The notes: generated by a model not told the origin, from the sequence alone. Numbered from the stretch's first letter, positions 17,187 through 26,777 are shown. The stretch is 64,000 nt of DNA from Terrimonas sp. (GCA_016125075.1 WGMO01000015.1:1-64000); one strand, 5' to 3'. Numbers and translations: made by a program.

Positions 17187-18854
17187 ATGAACTGGTTCAG
17201 CAGTCTTTTTACAGAACCGGGTATCTCCCAAACAGTGGTCATTTACGGTTTGGTGATTGCCGTGGGGATCTGGCTCGGGAGGCTTAAAGTATTCGGAATC
17301 TCCCTGGGGGTTACCTGGATATTATTTGCCGGCCTGATCGTTTCTTATTTTGGCATGCAGGTGGAAAAGGATACCGAACATTTTCTAAAGGAATTCGGGC
17401 TGATCCTTTTTGTATATGCCATAGGATTGCAGGTCGGCCCGGGTTTTTTCGCCTCCTTAAGAAAAAATGCAGTGGCCAATAATATCCTGGCGGCTTCGGT
17501 TGTCATCATGGGCGTTTTGATCACCCTCCTGTTTTATTACCTCAGCGGTAATCATATTTCTGTGATGACAGGTTTGATGAGCGGAGCCGTGACCAATACC
17601 CCGGGACTGGCGGCCGCACAGGCTACGGTTACGGATATGCATTTTACCGGGATGGAGAAAAACCTCATCACCATCGCTTATGCAGCTGCCTACCCTTTAG
17701 GCGTGTTCGGCATTATCGGTTCTTTACTCCTGTTGAAAAAAGTATTCAGGATCAATATAGAAAAAGAACAGGAGCTTCACCGGAAACTGGGGAAGATACG
17801 CTCGGACCGGCCTGTTTCGGTTCACCTGGTTTTGGAAAACAGGCAACTTTCCGGCAAACCCCTCCGAAAATTATTTGAATTATTGCGGGAGCATATTGTG
17901 GTGTCCCGTTTACAGCATGGATCGGAAATCATCACACCCACCCCCGATTTCCTGATGACCGAAAATGATATTTTACTGATCGTCGCTTCCAGAAAACAGG
18001 TGGAGCAACTAAAATTACTGGTAGGCCCACCTGTGGATGTGGACCTGCGCTCCGTAAAAGAAAGCCCCCTGCAGTCCAGCAATATCGTGGTCACGAATGT
18101 TGCGGTTACCCATAAGCGTTTAGGGGACCTCCTTGAATTACACCAGCATGGTTTTACCATGACGCGGCTCAGCCGGGCAGGCATTGAAATGGTGCCCCAC
18201 GGAAATATCTTCCTGCAACTGGGCGATACGGTAAAGGTTGTCGGTACCCGGGAAGGGATCCAGGTCGTGAGCCAAACCCTGGGTAACTCTCTCAAAAAAC
18301 TGGAAGTGCCCGATATAGCACCCATCTTCATGGGTATTGTCCTGGGAGTGATACTGGGGTCTGTCCCAATTCATTTTCCCAATATACCCCTCCCTGTGAA
18401 GATTGGAATGGCAGGGGGACCCCTCATTATTGCCTTGGTATTAAGCAGGTTTGGGAGTATGGTTTATCTTACTAATTATATAACCAACAGTGCCAATTAC
18501 ATGATCCGTGAATTAGGCATTTGTCTTTTCCTGGCCAGCGTGGGTTTAAGCAGCGGTGGTAATCTCTCTGCTGCATTTGCAGACGGAAGAGGGTGGACCT
18601 GGATCGGCATGGGGGTTATTATCACCATGGTACCGCTCCTGCTGGTGGGATATATGGCCTGCCGGTTTTTTAAAAAGACATTTTTTGAAATGAGTGGACT
18701 CCTGGCCGGCGCTTCCACCGATCCGCCGGCACTGGCTTTTGCGAGTAAACTCGCGGGGAGTGATATCCCGGCTATCACTTACGCAACAGTTTACCCGCTG
18801 ACCATGATTCTCCGGATAGTGGCGGCCCAATTGTTGATCCTGTTTTTATTATGA
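17187..18854 (+). CDS. AspT/YidE/YbjL-type antiporter with two TrkA-C domains
   Basis: The 555-residue product is an inner-membrane transporter of the aspartate:alanine exchanger family. It has an N-terminal set of helices to about residue 190, with the family segments EFGLILFVYAIGLQVGPGFF and SGAVTNTPGLAAAQATV; two TrkA-C (RCK-C) ligand-binding domains at about 205-285 and 290-375; and a second helix set containing the matching repeat ELGICLFLASVGLSSGG and AGASTDPPALAFASKLA. Known members exchange amino or dicarboxylic acids, but the substrate cannot be read here. It lies 85 bp after pckG and 6 bp before the DUF2490 gene. A dicarboxylate role would fit the neighbour, but this is inference. 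Confidence 0.9.
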   Translation: MNWFSSLFTEPGISQTVVIYGLVIAVGIWLGRLKVFGISLGVTWILFAGLIVSYFGMQVEKDTEHFLKEFGLILFVYAIGLQVGPGFFASLRKNAVANNILAASVVIMGVLITLLFYYLSGNHISVMTGLMSGAVTNTPGLAAAQATVTDMHFTGMEKNLITIAYAAAYPLGVFGIIGSLLLLKKVFRINIEKEQELHRKLGKIRSDRPVSVHLVLENRQLSGKPLRKLFELLREHIVVSRLQHGSEIITPTPDFLMTENDILLIVASRKQVEQLKLLVGPPVDVDLRSVKESPLQSSNIVVTNVAVTHKRLGDLLELHQHGFTMTRLSRAGIEMVPHGNIFLQLGDTVKVVGTREGIQVVSQTLGNSLKKLEVPDIAPIFMGIVLGVILGSVPIHFPNIPLPVKIGMAGGPLIIALVLSRFGSMVYLTNYITNSANYMIRELGICLFLASVGLSSGGNLSAAFADGRGWTWIGMGVIITMVPLLLVGYMACRFFKKTFFEMSGLLAGASTDPPALAFASKLAGSDIPAITYATVYPLTMILRIVAAQLLILFLL

Positions 18855-18860
18855 CCCGTT

Positions 18861-19616
18861 ATGTTTCCTGATTACCGTATCAAGCATTTTCCGATAGCCG
18901 TTTGGATGCTCTTTGTAAGTGTTCTTCCCCGAATGCTGTTGGCGCAGAACAGCAAAAAGATCAATGACAACAGCCAGGCCTGGACCAGTATCAATACCCT
19001 GGCAACAATCGATAAGCACTGGGCCCTTATCGGTGATTTCCATATCAGGAGAAATGCGTTTATGCATGAACCCGGGTTTTATTTTATTCGCACAGGGGCA
19101 GCCTGGTATTGCCGGAAAGATCTTTTTGTGGCCCTTGGCTATGGCCATATGTGGCTGGCTACAAATATCCGGGATCATTATATCTATGCCGGTGAGAACC
19201 GGCTTTATCAGCAGCTTCAGTATCATGCCAGGACCGGAAGGATTGGGTTCACGCAAAGAATCCGGAATGAACAACGTTGGCAGCAAAAAATTGTCAATGG
19301 CCAGAAAACCGGTTACGAGCGCTTTTCCGACAGGATCCGTTATCTGTTCAGTGTCTCCATTCCCATTTTTAAGGATGTTCATTGGCCGGAACTGGTCATA
19401 GCTGATGAAGTAGCGGTTCAGTTCGGCAGGGAGATCATTTATAACCGGTTTGATCAGAACCGTTTTTTTATAGGGATCCGGCAAAAACTTTCCCAACAGC
19501 TCAGCTTTGATTTTGGGTACCTATACCAGTACCAGCAGAAATATACCCCCCATGAAGTCGACGAAAATCAGATACTCCGTCTTTTTTTCTATTACCAGCC
19601 CCGGCTCCGGAATTGA
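18861..19616 (+). CDS. DUF2490 outer-membrane protein
   Basis: The 251-residue exported protein has a signal peptide (FPIAVWMLFVSVLPRMLLAQ) and a barrel-like body. It shows DUF2490 features: QAWTSINTLATIDKHWALIG, a GYGHMW strand, and the ending ILRLFFYYQPRLRN with a terminal aromatic/basic strand. DUF2490 proteins are predicted outer-membrane barrels without known function. ATG 18861 is 7 bp after the antiporter stop, so both are probably made from one transcript. Confidence 0.82.
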   Translation: MFPDYRIKHFPIAVWMLFVSVLPRMLLAQNSKKINDNSQAWTSINTLATIDKHWALIGDFHIRRNAFMHEPGFYFIRTGAAWYCRKDLFVALGYGHMWLATNIRDHYIYAGENRLYQQLQYHARTGRIGFTQRIRNEQRWQQKIVNGQKTGYERFSDRIRYLFSVSIPIFKDVHWPELVIADEVAVQFGREIIYNRFDQNRFFIGIRQKLSQQLSFDFGYLYQYQQKYTPHEVDENQILRLFFYYQPRLRN

Positions 19617-19745
19617 CAAAGTTGATACAGAAGGCAATAATTGATAATAATCAGCCCCTATGCTGATGGATGTGCCCTCTTTCTGGGTTTACATGGAGTA
19701 ACTATGCAGTGTATTGAAATAATGATTGCATAAAATAATACTATC

Positions 19746-22499
19746 ATGACAAAGAAAGTTAAACCAAAGAAATATGTCTACTTCTTTGGCGGCGGTAAAG
19801 CCGATGGAAACGAATCGATGAAGAATCTACTGGGTGGAAAGGGTGCAAACCTGGCAGAAATGGCCGGTCACCCCAAACTCAAATTACCAGTACCACCGGG
19901 GTTTACGCTTACCACCGAGGTTTGTACTTATTATTATGATCATAAAAAGACATATCCTAAAGAATTAAGAACACAGGTTGAAAAGGCGCTGCAGTCCGTG
20001 GAGAAACTGATGGGCAAACAATTTGGTGATGCTAATAACCCCCTCCTGGTATCGGTTCGTTCCGGCGCCCGGCGTTCCATGCCCGGGATGATGGAAACGG
20101 TATTGAATGTGGGGCTGAATGAAAAGACGATTAAGGGCCTCATCGCCCATACCGGGGATGAAAGGTTTGCCTATGATGCCTATCGCAGGCTGATCATGAT
20201 GTATGCGGATGTAGTGATGGAAAAAGCAGCCGGTATCGAGATTAAGAATGGAAAAGGGATCCGAAAGCAGCTGGATGAAAAACTGGAGGCCATCAAGCAT
20301 CAACAGGGATATAAGAATGATACCGATCTTACTGTGGATGAATTGAAAAAATTGGTGAAAGACTATAAGGCTACCGTGAAGAATGTACTGGGCAGGCATT
20401 TCCCCGATGATCCCATGGAGCAGCTCTGGGGTGGTATCGGGGCAGTATTTGGAAGCTGGAACGGGAAAAGAGCGGTTGAATACAGGCGGATAGAAAAAAT
20501 TCCTGACGAATGGGGAACTGCCGTGAATGTACAGGCGATGGTATTTGGCAATATGGGCAATGATTGTTGTACCGGGGTGGCCTTTACAAGGAATCCAGGC
20601 ACCGGGGAGAATAAATTTTATGGAGAATATCTTGTTAATGCCCAGGGGGAGGATGTGGTGGCCGGTATCCGGACACCGGCTCCTATTAATGAGTATTCCA
20701 AAAATGCACAAAGCAAACATTTACCCGCCCTGCAAAAGATCATGCCGGCTTTATACAGGGAACTGGACAATTATCAAAACAGGCTTGAAAAACATTATAA
20801 GGATATGCAGGATATTGAATTTACCATCGAGAAGGGTAAACTCTATATGCTGCAATGCCGGGTTGGAAAAAGAAATGGGGTGGCAGCCGTGAGAATGGCT
20901 ACCGAAATGCACGCAGAAAAACTGATCAATGCCGAAACTGCAGTGGCCAGGGTGGCACCCAACCAGCTGGTTGAATTATTATTACCCATGCTTGACCCCA
21001 AAGCGGAACAAACCAATAAACCCATTGCTAAAGGATTACCCGCCGGACCGGGTGGCGCAAAAGGCAGGGCCGTATTTACATCGGAAGAAGCGGTGGAATG
21101 GGCAGCAAAAGGCGAAAAAGTGATATTGGTCAGGGAAGAAACCTCACCGGAAGATGTGGATGGTATGCATAAGTCACAAGCGATCCTCACCACAAAGGGG
21201 GGGATGACATCCCACGCTGCATTGGTAGCAAGGGGCTGGGGACGTTGTTGTATTGTTGGTTGCGGGGAAATTGAAATTCACCAGGAATCCAAAACCTTCA
21301 AGGCCAAGGATGGCACAATCATCCGGGAAGGAGACTGGATTACCTTGAATGGCACCAAAGGACTGGTATATGAAGGAAGTATGCCCCTGGTGGATATTGA
21401 TATTGATAAGAACCTTTCCTACAAAAACCTGATGAAACTGGTAGACAAGATCAAAGTGATTGGGGTAAGGGCTAATGCAGAGACCCCGGAAGATGCCGGG
21501 CATGCGATGAAATTCGGTGCAGAAGGAATCGGCCTGTTCAGGACAGAACATATGTTTTATGGAGAAGGAAGTGAACAGCCTTTATTCCTGCTCAGGAAAA
21601 TGATCATGAGTAAAACCGAGGAAGAAAGAAGGACAGCCCTGAATGAATTATATATCTATGTAAAAAAAGATATCAAGGATACCATGCTTGTGATGAAGGG
21701 TCATCCGGTAACGATTCGTTTACTTGATCCACCCCTTCATGAATTTGTTCCGCATGATAAGGAGAAACTGCAGATGCTGGGCAAGGAACTGGGTGTAAGT
21801 ATGAGTGTATTGAGAAGAAGGGTATTAGCCCTGCATGAAAATAATCCGATGCTCGGGCACCGGGGTGTACGGTTAGGGGTCAGTTACCCGGAAATCACGG
21901 AAATGCAGGTCCGTGCGATCTTGGAAGCAGCTGCAGAACTTTTGAAGTCAGGCAGGAAAGCCTTCCCGGAGATCATGGTACCGGTTACCTGTACGGTCAA
22001 TGAATTGGTGCACCAGAAAAAGATTGTCGACAGGGTGTATAAGGAAGTATGCCAGAAAATGAAGATGAAGAAAATACCCTATCTCTATGGAACCATGATA
22101 GAGATACCCAGAGCGGCGATCAGGGCGGGCCATATGGCAGAAGTAGCGGATTTCTTCAGCTTTGGCACCAACGACCTCACCCAGATGAGTTTTGGTTTTA
22201 GTCGCGATGATATCGGAGGGTTTTTGCCCAATTATCTCGATCAGAAATTATTACACGACGACCCGTTCCAGACGATTGACCAGGATGGTGTGGGCGAACT
22301 GGTAAAAATGGGAACTGAGAGAGGCAGGAAGACAAAACCGAAACTGAAAGTCGGTATTTGTGGTGAACATGGCGGCGACCCGGAAAGTGTAAAATTCTTT
22401 CACCGTACGGGTATGAACTATGTAAGTTGTTCACCTTTCAGGGTGCCTATAGCAAGATTGGCGGCAGCACAGGCGGCCGTGGAATTCAAGCGCAAATAA
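19746..22499 (+). CDS. ppdK: Pyruvate, phosphate dikinase
   Basis: This enzyme interconverts pyruvate, ATP and phosphate with PEP, AMP and pyrophosphate. The 917-residue product is complete. The N-terminal ATP-binding part has FGGGKADGNESMKNLLGGKG (quoted to 20) and PPGFTLTTEVC. The swivelling phospho-His domain carries LTTKGGMTSHAALVARGWG with the catalytic His near residue 489. The C-terminal PEP-binding barrel has VGICGEHGGDPESVKFF, where the catalytic Cys-Gly-Glu-His lies, then NYVSCSPFRVPIARLAAAQA. With pckG upstream it gives two routes to PEP. The 129-bp gap before it suggests its own promoter, though I could not assign one. Confidence 0.97.
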   Translation: MTKKVKPKKYVYFFGGGKADGNESMKNLLGGKGANLAEMAGHPKLKLPVPPGFTLTTEVCTYYYDHKKTYPKELRTQVEKALQSVEKLMGKQFGDANNPLLVSVRSGARRSMPGMMETVLNVGLNEKTIKGLIAHTGDERFAYDAYRRLIMMYADVVMEKAAGIEIKNGKGIRKQLDEKLEAIKHQQGYKNDTDLTVDELKKLVKDYKATVKNVLGRHFPDDPMEQLWGGIGAVFGSWNGKRAVEYRRIEKIPDEWGTAVNVQAMVFGNMGNDCCTGVAFTRNPGTGENKFYGEYLVNAQGEDVVAGIRTPAPINEYSKNAQSKHLPALQKIMPALYRELDNYQNRLEKHYKDMQDIEFTIEKGKLYMLQCRVGKRNGVAAVRMATEMHAEKLINAETAVARVAPNQLVELLLPMLDPKAEQTNKPIAKGLPAGPGGAKGRAVFTSEEAVEWAAKGEKVILVREETSPEDVDGMHKSQAILTTKGGMTSHAALVARGWGRCCIVGCGEIEIHQESKTFKAKDGTIIREGDWITLNGTKGLVYEGSMPLVDIDIDKNLSYKNLMKLVDKIKVIGVRANAETPEDAGHAMKFGAEGIGLFRTEHMFYGEGSEQPLFLLRKMIMSKTEEERRTALNELYIYVKKDIKDTMLVMKGHPVTIRLLDPPLHEFVPHDKEKLQMLGKELGVSMSVLRRRVLALHENNPMLGHRGVRLGVSYPEITEMQVRAILEAAAELLKSGRKAFPEIMVPVTCTVNELVHQKKIVDRVYKEVCQKMKMKKIPYLYGTMIEIPRAAIRAGHMAEVADFFSFGTNDLTQMSFGFSRDDIGGFLPNYLDQKLLHDDPFQTIDQDGVGELVKMGTERGRKTKPKLKVGICGEHGGDPESVKFFHRTGMNYVSCSPFRVPIARLAAAQAAVEFKRK

Positions 22500-22511
22500 G
22501 GAAAAAGAAAA

Positions 22512-22535
22512 CCGGTGAAATAACTATTTCACCGG
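22512..22535. terminator. Palindrome between convergent ppdK and acylase genes
   Basis: CCGGTGAAATA (22512-22522) and TATTTCACCGG (22525-22535) form a perfect 11-bp stem with a 2-nt centre. The right arm covers the stop of the minus-strand acylase gene. It lacks a T-run, but its position between converging genes makes a two-way terminator the likely role. Confidence 0.55.
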
Positions 22536-24569
22536 GTGATATATACGTTCTGCGTCCCTTAGGATTTCTTCCTTATCCAGGGTCATGTGCTTAAGCTGCT
22601 GTGCCTGGAACATCGTTTCCTGGTCATTGTAATGCGGTGAACCCGGATGAGACGAAGCGCCAAATGTATTGATCGATTCGATGATCGGTAAACCGTTTTT
22701 CGGGTACCGTATAAAACAGATATAGGCATCTCCCGAATTCACTTTTCGCAGCCCGTTTTTATAGGGGCTGGAATAGGCTGCTGTCAATACATCCGGCAGC
22801 CCCCATGCCGGGCGTACGTCATTTCCCCTGACCAGTTTCTGGATATCCCCAAGGGTTAGATCGGTGGTTCCGAAATTATCCAGCATATATCGGTACGCAT
22901 ATTGGTAGGCTTCCACACTCTCCTGTCTTGTCAGCTTGCGGGGCAGCTGCCCTTTCAGTTTTTTTTCAACATAATAATAGACAATCAGGAATACCGCCGC
23001 TCCCTTGCTGCCGGTTACCGCCTTCCGGTCCCATTGTTGCAGCCGGGTGATGATATCCGTCAGTTCCGGATAGGCGGACGCTGGTAAGGATAGCATACTG
23101 TCAATACGGTAGATGTATTGCAGCTGCTGCGGCAACTGCTGGTCGAATTTTATCTTTTTTATCGTTTCATAATCGATCTTATCCAACCCATGGATCATTT
23201 CATACACCCGCTGGCTGCGGTTGTTCTGATAGGTCTCAAATCCGTCATTGTTGTCGAACCGCCGGCGGTCAAGGTTATAAGCCGAATCGGTGGCTAAAAA
23301 AGGGGAATGGTTGGTGTTGAATAAGAATCCCGATCCCGGGTTGGTATATTGCGGCAGGGAATCAGCAGGTTTGAACCGGGTCCAGAGTGTGGCAGAAGTA
23401 TTACCGGGTAATAGACCCTTCCAGTTAAAACGGGGGTCGGGGTTCCGGTAGGGAATTTTTCCATTGCTGGTGTAAAAAATTGTGTCATAACGGTCTGCAT
23501 ACATGATATTGAACATGGGCAGGCTGCTCATGCTGACCGCCTTGTAAAATTCTGTAAAGTTTTTGGCCTTATTCATCCGGTACCACTCCTCCAGCGCTTT
23601 TATATCCATGTTAGCAGGCAGGCGTAAGGCAAAAACCCCTTTTTTGGTTTTCACCGTTGCACCGTATTTACTCCAGTAAATTTTTTTACCAATCGTAACC
23701 GGGACCCCTTTGACCTTCAGTTTTGCTTTTCTTTCTTCCAGGTTGACCCAGTTATCGTCAAAACGGTATTGGTTCCTGTTTTGCGGGTTTATTTGCAATT
23801 GGTACACATCAATCTTGTCCATGTAGTTTACCGTATGCGCCCAACCCAGGTTTTCATTGGTACCGTGAAAGATCAGGCAGCCGCCGGGAAAAACACCACC
23901 CAGCATATTCCAGCCTTCGCCGCTCTGGACATGGGCTTCATAAAAAGCGGTTGGCCCTTCCTGTGGTTGGTGTGCATTCACCACCAGGAAGGCTTCGCCG
24001 GTTGTAGTCCTGGAAGGATGTACGGCAAAAGCGTTTGAGCCCTGGGGATTAAAACCGGGAATAGGAGCTATTTTTTCATCTAAGATCAATGGTAATACCT
24101 GGTCAACCCCGCTAAAAACACTCAGGGAGAAAACCACTGCAGCCAGGTATTCTTTTTCATTGAAAGGAAATATCTTCTTGTATTTGACGGCCCCGGGGTG
24201 GGCGTCGGCAAAAGCCTTTATCCCGGCTACATAACCGTTGATCAGGGCTACAAAATCGGGGCTCAGGGTCTCCCATTGTTCTTCCACCACCTCGCGGCAG
24301 CGCAGGAGGTTGAATACATAATCAGCTTCAGCACCTTTTTTCCCGAGGGCTGTTCCCAACCTTCCTTTGCCGGATAATATCACGAGCTGGATGTCATCAA
24401 AATCATCTTCGGCATGGGCCCAGGCCAGCCCGTATGCACAGGCGGCATCCGTTGGGGCAAAGATGTGCGGGACACCGAATTTATCCCTGGCTATGGTGAT
24501 CTGTGATGGATCCACCTGGGCCGAAACCTTTGAAGCAATCAAAAAAAGAAAGGGGAGAATATATTTCAT
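22524..24569 (-). CDS. Penicillin acylase family protein (Ntn-hydrolase)
   Basis: A 681-residue exported enzyme that starts at ATG 24569 (MKYILPFLFLIASKVSAQ), giving a clear signal peptide. The family makes a precursor that cuts itself before a Ser; here the cut falls in GFNPQGSNAFAVHPSR, making a Ser near residue 178 the new N-terminal nucleophile of the beta chain. Other family features are DKFGVPHIFAPTDAACAYGL near the start and LGGVFPGGCLIFHGTNENLG after the nucleophile. Substrates of the family include beta-lactams and acyl-homoserine lactones. It is divergent from a tetR gene 152 bp away, next to an efflux operon, so a shared signal or drug is possible. Confidence 0.9.
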   Translation of the reverse strand: MKYILPFLFLIASKVSAQVDPSQITIARDKFGVPHIFAPTDAACAYGLAWAHAEDDFDDIQLVILSGKGRLGTALGKKGAEADYVFNLLRCREVVEEQWETLSPDFVALINGYVAGIKAFADAHPGAVKYKKIFPFNEKEYLAAVVFSLSVFSGVDQVLPLILDEKIAPIPGFNPQGSNAFAVHPSRTTTGEAFLVVNAHQPQEGPTAFYEAHVQSGEGWNMLGGVFPGGCLIFHGTNENLGWAHTVNYMDKIDVYQLQINPQNRNQYRFDDNWVNLEERKAKLKVKGVPVTIGKKIYWSKYGATVKTKKGVFALRLPANMDIKALEEWYRMNKAKNFTEFYKAVSMSSLPMFNIMYADRYDTIFYTSNGKIPYRNPDPRFNWKGLLPGNTSATLWTRFKPADSLPQYTNPGSGFLFNTNHSPFLATDSAYNLDRRRFDNNDGFETYQNNRSQRVYEMIHGLDKIDYETIKKIKFDQQLPQQLQYIYRIDSMLSLPASAYPELTDIITRLQQWDRKAVTGSKGAAVFLIVYYYVEKKLKGQLPRKLTRQESVEAYQYAYRYMLDNFGTTDLTLGDIQKLVRGNDVRPAWGLPDVLTAAYSSPYKNGLRKVNSGDAYICFIRYPKNGLPIIESINTFGASSHPGSPHYNDQETMFQAQQLKHMTLDKEEILRDAERIYHPVK

Positions 24570-24677
24570 GCCATATGATTTGAAGTAGAAGCAACTGATT
24601 CTCAAATATAAATACTCGATCCTTGTATAGAATGTTTAAGGCCTGGAAAGATTTTTTCAAATCAGGCTTTACTTTTT

Positions 24678-24708
24678 TTTGAAAACTGAACACTGTTCAG
24701 TAAGTTTG
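24678..24708 (+). promoter_or_regulatory. tetR promoter with embedded operator
   Basis: TTTG (24678-24681), a 19-bp spacer and TAAGTTTG (24701-24708) make an excellent Bacteroidota promoter 14 bp before the tetR start. The spacer holds ACTGAACACTGTTCAGT (24685-24701), a 7-bp inverted repeat with a 3-nt centre. A repressor bound here would block sigma contact, so self-repression by TetR is likely. Confidence 0.7.
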
Positions 24709-24721
24709 TCCTGAAAATGAA

Positions 24722-25336
24722 ATGATGACGATTACGGCAAGAAAGCAAAGGGAAAAAGAGGAGATGCGCCAGTTGATCCTGGATGCAGCCCGTGAGGTAT
24801 TCCTTCAAAAAGGGTATCATCATACCAGCCTTCGTACCATTGCCGAAAAGATCGAATACAGTCCGGGTACCATTTACCTTTATTTTAAGGATAAGGATGA
24901 GATCTTCCATGCCCTTCATGAAGAGGGTTTCAGGAGAATGCTGACCCAGATGCAACCCCTGCAGCATGTATCCGACCCGATGGAACGGTTAAAGGCCATG
25001 GGCAGGGTATATATGAACTTTGCCCGGGATAATAAGGATTTTTATGACCTCATGTTTATCATGGATGCTCCCATGGATCATGAAAAAGACCATGAGAAAT
25101 GGGATATGGGTAACAGAACCCTCGGCTACCTGAAAGCGGTATTGAAGGATTGCCAGGGAAAAGGTCATTTTGCCGGGAAGGATATCGAGTACCTGTCATT
25201 TACAATATGGTCTGCCATGCACGGCATGTGTGCCTTGTATTGCCGGGGCCGCTGCCAGGCTTACCCGGATCATGAACCCAACGACCTGATGGAAAAGGGC
25301 TATGAGAACTTTGTGGAATTACTGGAAAAGGGCTGA
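24722..25336 (+). CDS. TetR/AcrR-family transcriptional regulator
   Basis: A 204-residue repressor. The N-terminal helix-turn-helix lies at about residues 15-60 (MRQLILDAAREVFLQKG, TSLRTIAEKIEYSPGTIYLY), ending with the standard FKDKDEIFHALHEEG. The rest is the helical ligand-binding domain. It precedes the TolC/adaptor/RND operon by 63 bp and has a 17-bp palindrome in its own promoter with a near-copy before tolC, the normal layout for a local efflux repressor released by the pump's substrate. The ligand is unknown. Confidence 0.93.
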   Translation: MMTITARKQREKEEMRQLILDAAREVFLQKGYHHTSLRTIAEKIEYSPGTIYLYFKDKDEIFHALHEEGFRRMLTQMQPLQHVSDPMERLKAMGRVYMNFARDNKDFYDLMFIMDAPMDHEKDHEKWDMGNRTLGYLKAVLKDCQGKGHFAGKDIEYLSFTIWSAMHGMCALYCRGRCQAYPDHEPNDLMEKGYENFVELLEKG

Positions 25337-25353
25337 TATTTTTTTGATTAATA

Positions 25354-25370
25354 ACTGAACATTGTTCATT
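25354..25370 (+). promoter_or_regulatory. Second TetR operator candidate, before tolC
   Basis: ACTGAACATTGTTCATT differs at only two of 17 positions from the palindrome in the tetR promoter. It lies 29 bp before the TolC gene. A TTTG occurs at 25343-25346, but no good -7 element follows. Confidence 0.65.
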
Positions 25371-25399
25371 AAATAAACATTAATTAGTAAACCAATTGT

Positions 25400-26767
25400 A
25401 TGCAAAGAATCCTGAAACAAAAGCTCTTTGTTCTCCTTCTGATTGTGGCAGGCAGCCCGCTTTCAGCACAGGAAATATTGAACAGGTATATCGGCGAAGG
25501 ATTATCGAATAACCTGCTGTTGATAGAAAAAAAAGGTAACCTCGAAAAAAGCCTGCTGTCTCTGAAAGAAGCAAAATCGCTTTTTTTGCCCACGACCTGG
25601 CTGGAAACCCAGTATACCCTTGCCAGTGGGGGCCGTTCCATTGATATCCCGGTAGGGGATCTGTTGAACCCGGTATATACCACCCTGAACCAGTTGACTT
25701 CCTCCAATGCTTTTCCGAAGATCGCGAATGTGTCAGAGCAACTCACACCGGATAATTTTTATGATGCAAGGATCAAAACCATCCTGCCCCTTATCAACCC
25801 GGACCTGCATATCAACCGGGATATAAAAGAGCAACAGGTCAGTTTACAGCAAAACGAAATTGAGATCTATAAGCGGGAACTGGTGAGGGAAATAAAAACA
25901 GCGTATTATCAATACCGGATGGCCACGCAGGCCATCAGCATTTATGAAAATGCGTTGGTGGTGGTCAGGCAAAATGTAAAGGTCAACCAGTCCCTGCTGG
26001 ATAACGGTAAAGGATTGTATGCCTATATATCCCGTGCCGAGAGTGAAGTGAGTACTGTGGAAGCAGAACTGCAATCGGCAAAAAACGATCAGAATAATGC
26101 ACAGGCGTATTTTAATTTTTTATTGAATAAACCGCTTTCTGATCCCATCCTGACCGACCCGGTCAATATGCAAGCCATCGTATATACTGATTTGCCGGTG
26201 CCGGACAGTACTGTTGTCAATAAGCGGGAGGAAATCAAGGGCCTGCAAATTGCCCGTTCCATCGGCAATAATGTGCTGAAGATGAATCGCGCCTATGGTA
26301 CGCCGCGGTTGAATACCTTCCTGGATCTGGGCAGCCAGGGATTTGATTTCAAAGTAAATAATAAATCGTTTTTTTATCTCGCCGGGCTCCAGTTACAGGT
26401 ACCCCTTTTTACCGGTAAGCGCAACCTCTATAAGATCGGGCAAACGCAAATTGACCTGAAAAATCTTTCGGTCACGACCACCCATACCTTAAAACAGCTG
26501 GAACTGGCAGCCTTTGTAAGCCGTAATAACGTTTTGAATGCTTATCATAATTATTTATCCGCAGTAAAACAGCAGGAAGCTGCCCAGCGCTATTTTACAC
26601 TGATCGACCGGGGATATAAGGAAGGCATCAATAGTTTTATTGAGCAGCTGGATGCCAGGAACCAGTTGACGGGCAGCCAGCTCCAGGTCAATATCCAGAC
26701 ATTCAGGTATTATTCCGCGCTGGCCGATTATGAAAGACAAACAGCCACCTATTCCTTCAATCAATAA
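25400..26767 (+). CDS. TolC-family outer-membrane efflux protein
   Basis: The 455-residue protein has a signal peptide (KLFVLLLIVAGSPLSAQ) and two repeats of the TolC helical fold. Typical patterns are the long helical stretches IYKRELVREIKTAYYQYRM and SEVSTVEAELQSAKNDQNNA, the mid-protein beta segment GLQLQVPLFTGKRNLYKIG, and a second helical stretch ending with DARNQLTGSQLQVNIQTFRY. It forms the outer channel of a tripartite efflux pump with the next two genes. It ends 11 bp before the adaptor's start. Confidence 0.92.
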   Translation: MQRILKQKLFVLLLIVAGSPLSAQEILNRYIGEGLSNNLLLIEKKGNLEKSLLSLKEAKSLFLPTTWLETQYTLASGGRSIDIPVGDLLNPVYTTLNQLTSSNAFPKIANVSEQLTPDNFYDARIKTILPLINPDLHINRDIKEQQVSLQQNEIEIYKRELVREIKTAYYQYRMATQAISIYENALVVVRQNVKVNQSLLDNGKGLYAYISRAESEVSTVEAELQSAKNDQNNAQAYFNFLLNKPLSDPILTDPVNMQAIVYTDLPVPDSTVVNKREEIKGLQIARSIGNNVLKMNRAYGTPRLNTFLDLGSQGFDFKVNNKSFFYLAGLQLQVPLFTGKRNLYKIGQTQIDLKNLSVTTTHTLKQLELAAFVSRNNVLNAYHNYLSAVKQQEAAQRYFTLIDRGYKEGINSFIEQLDARNQLTGSQLQVNIQTFRYYSALADYERQTATYSFNQ

Positions 26768-26777
26768 ATTAATTTTT

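Noticed and set aside
19965-20720. 251-codon antisense frame within ppdK
   Set aside because: No motif and full overlap with a highly conserved enzyme.
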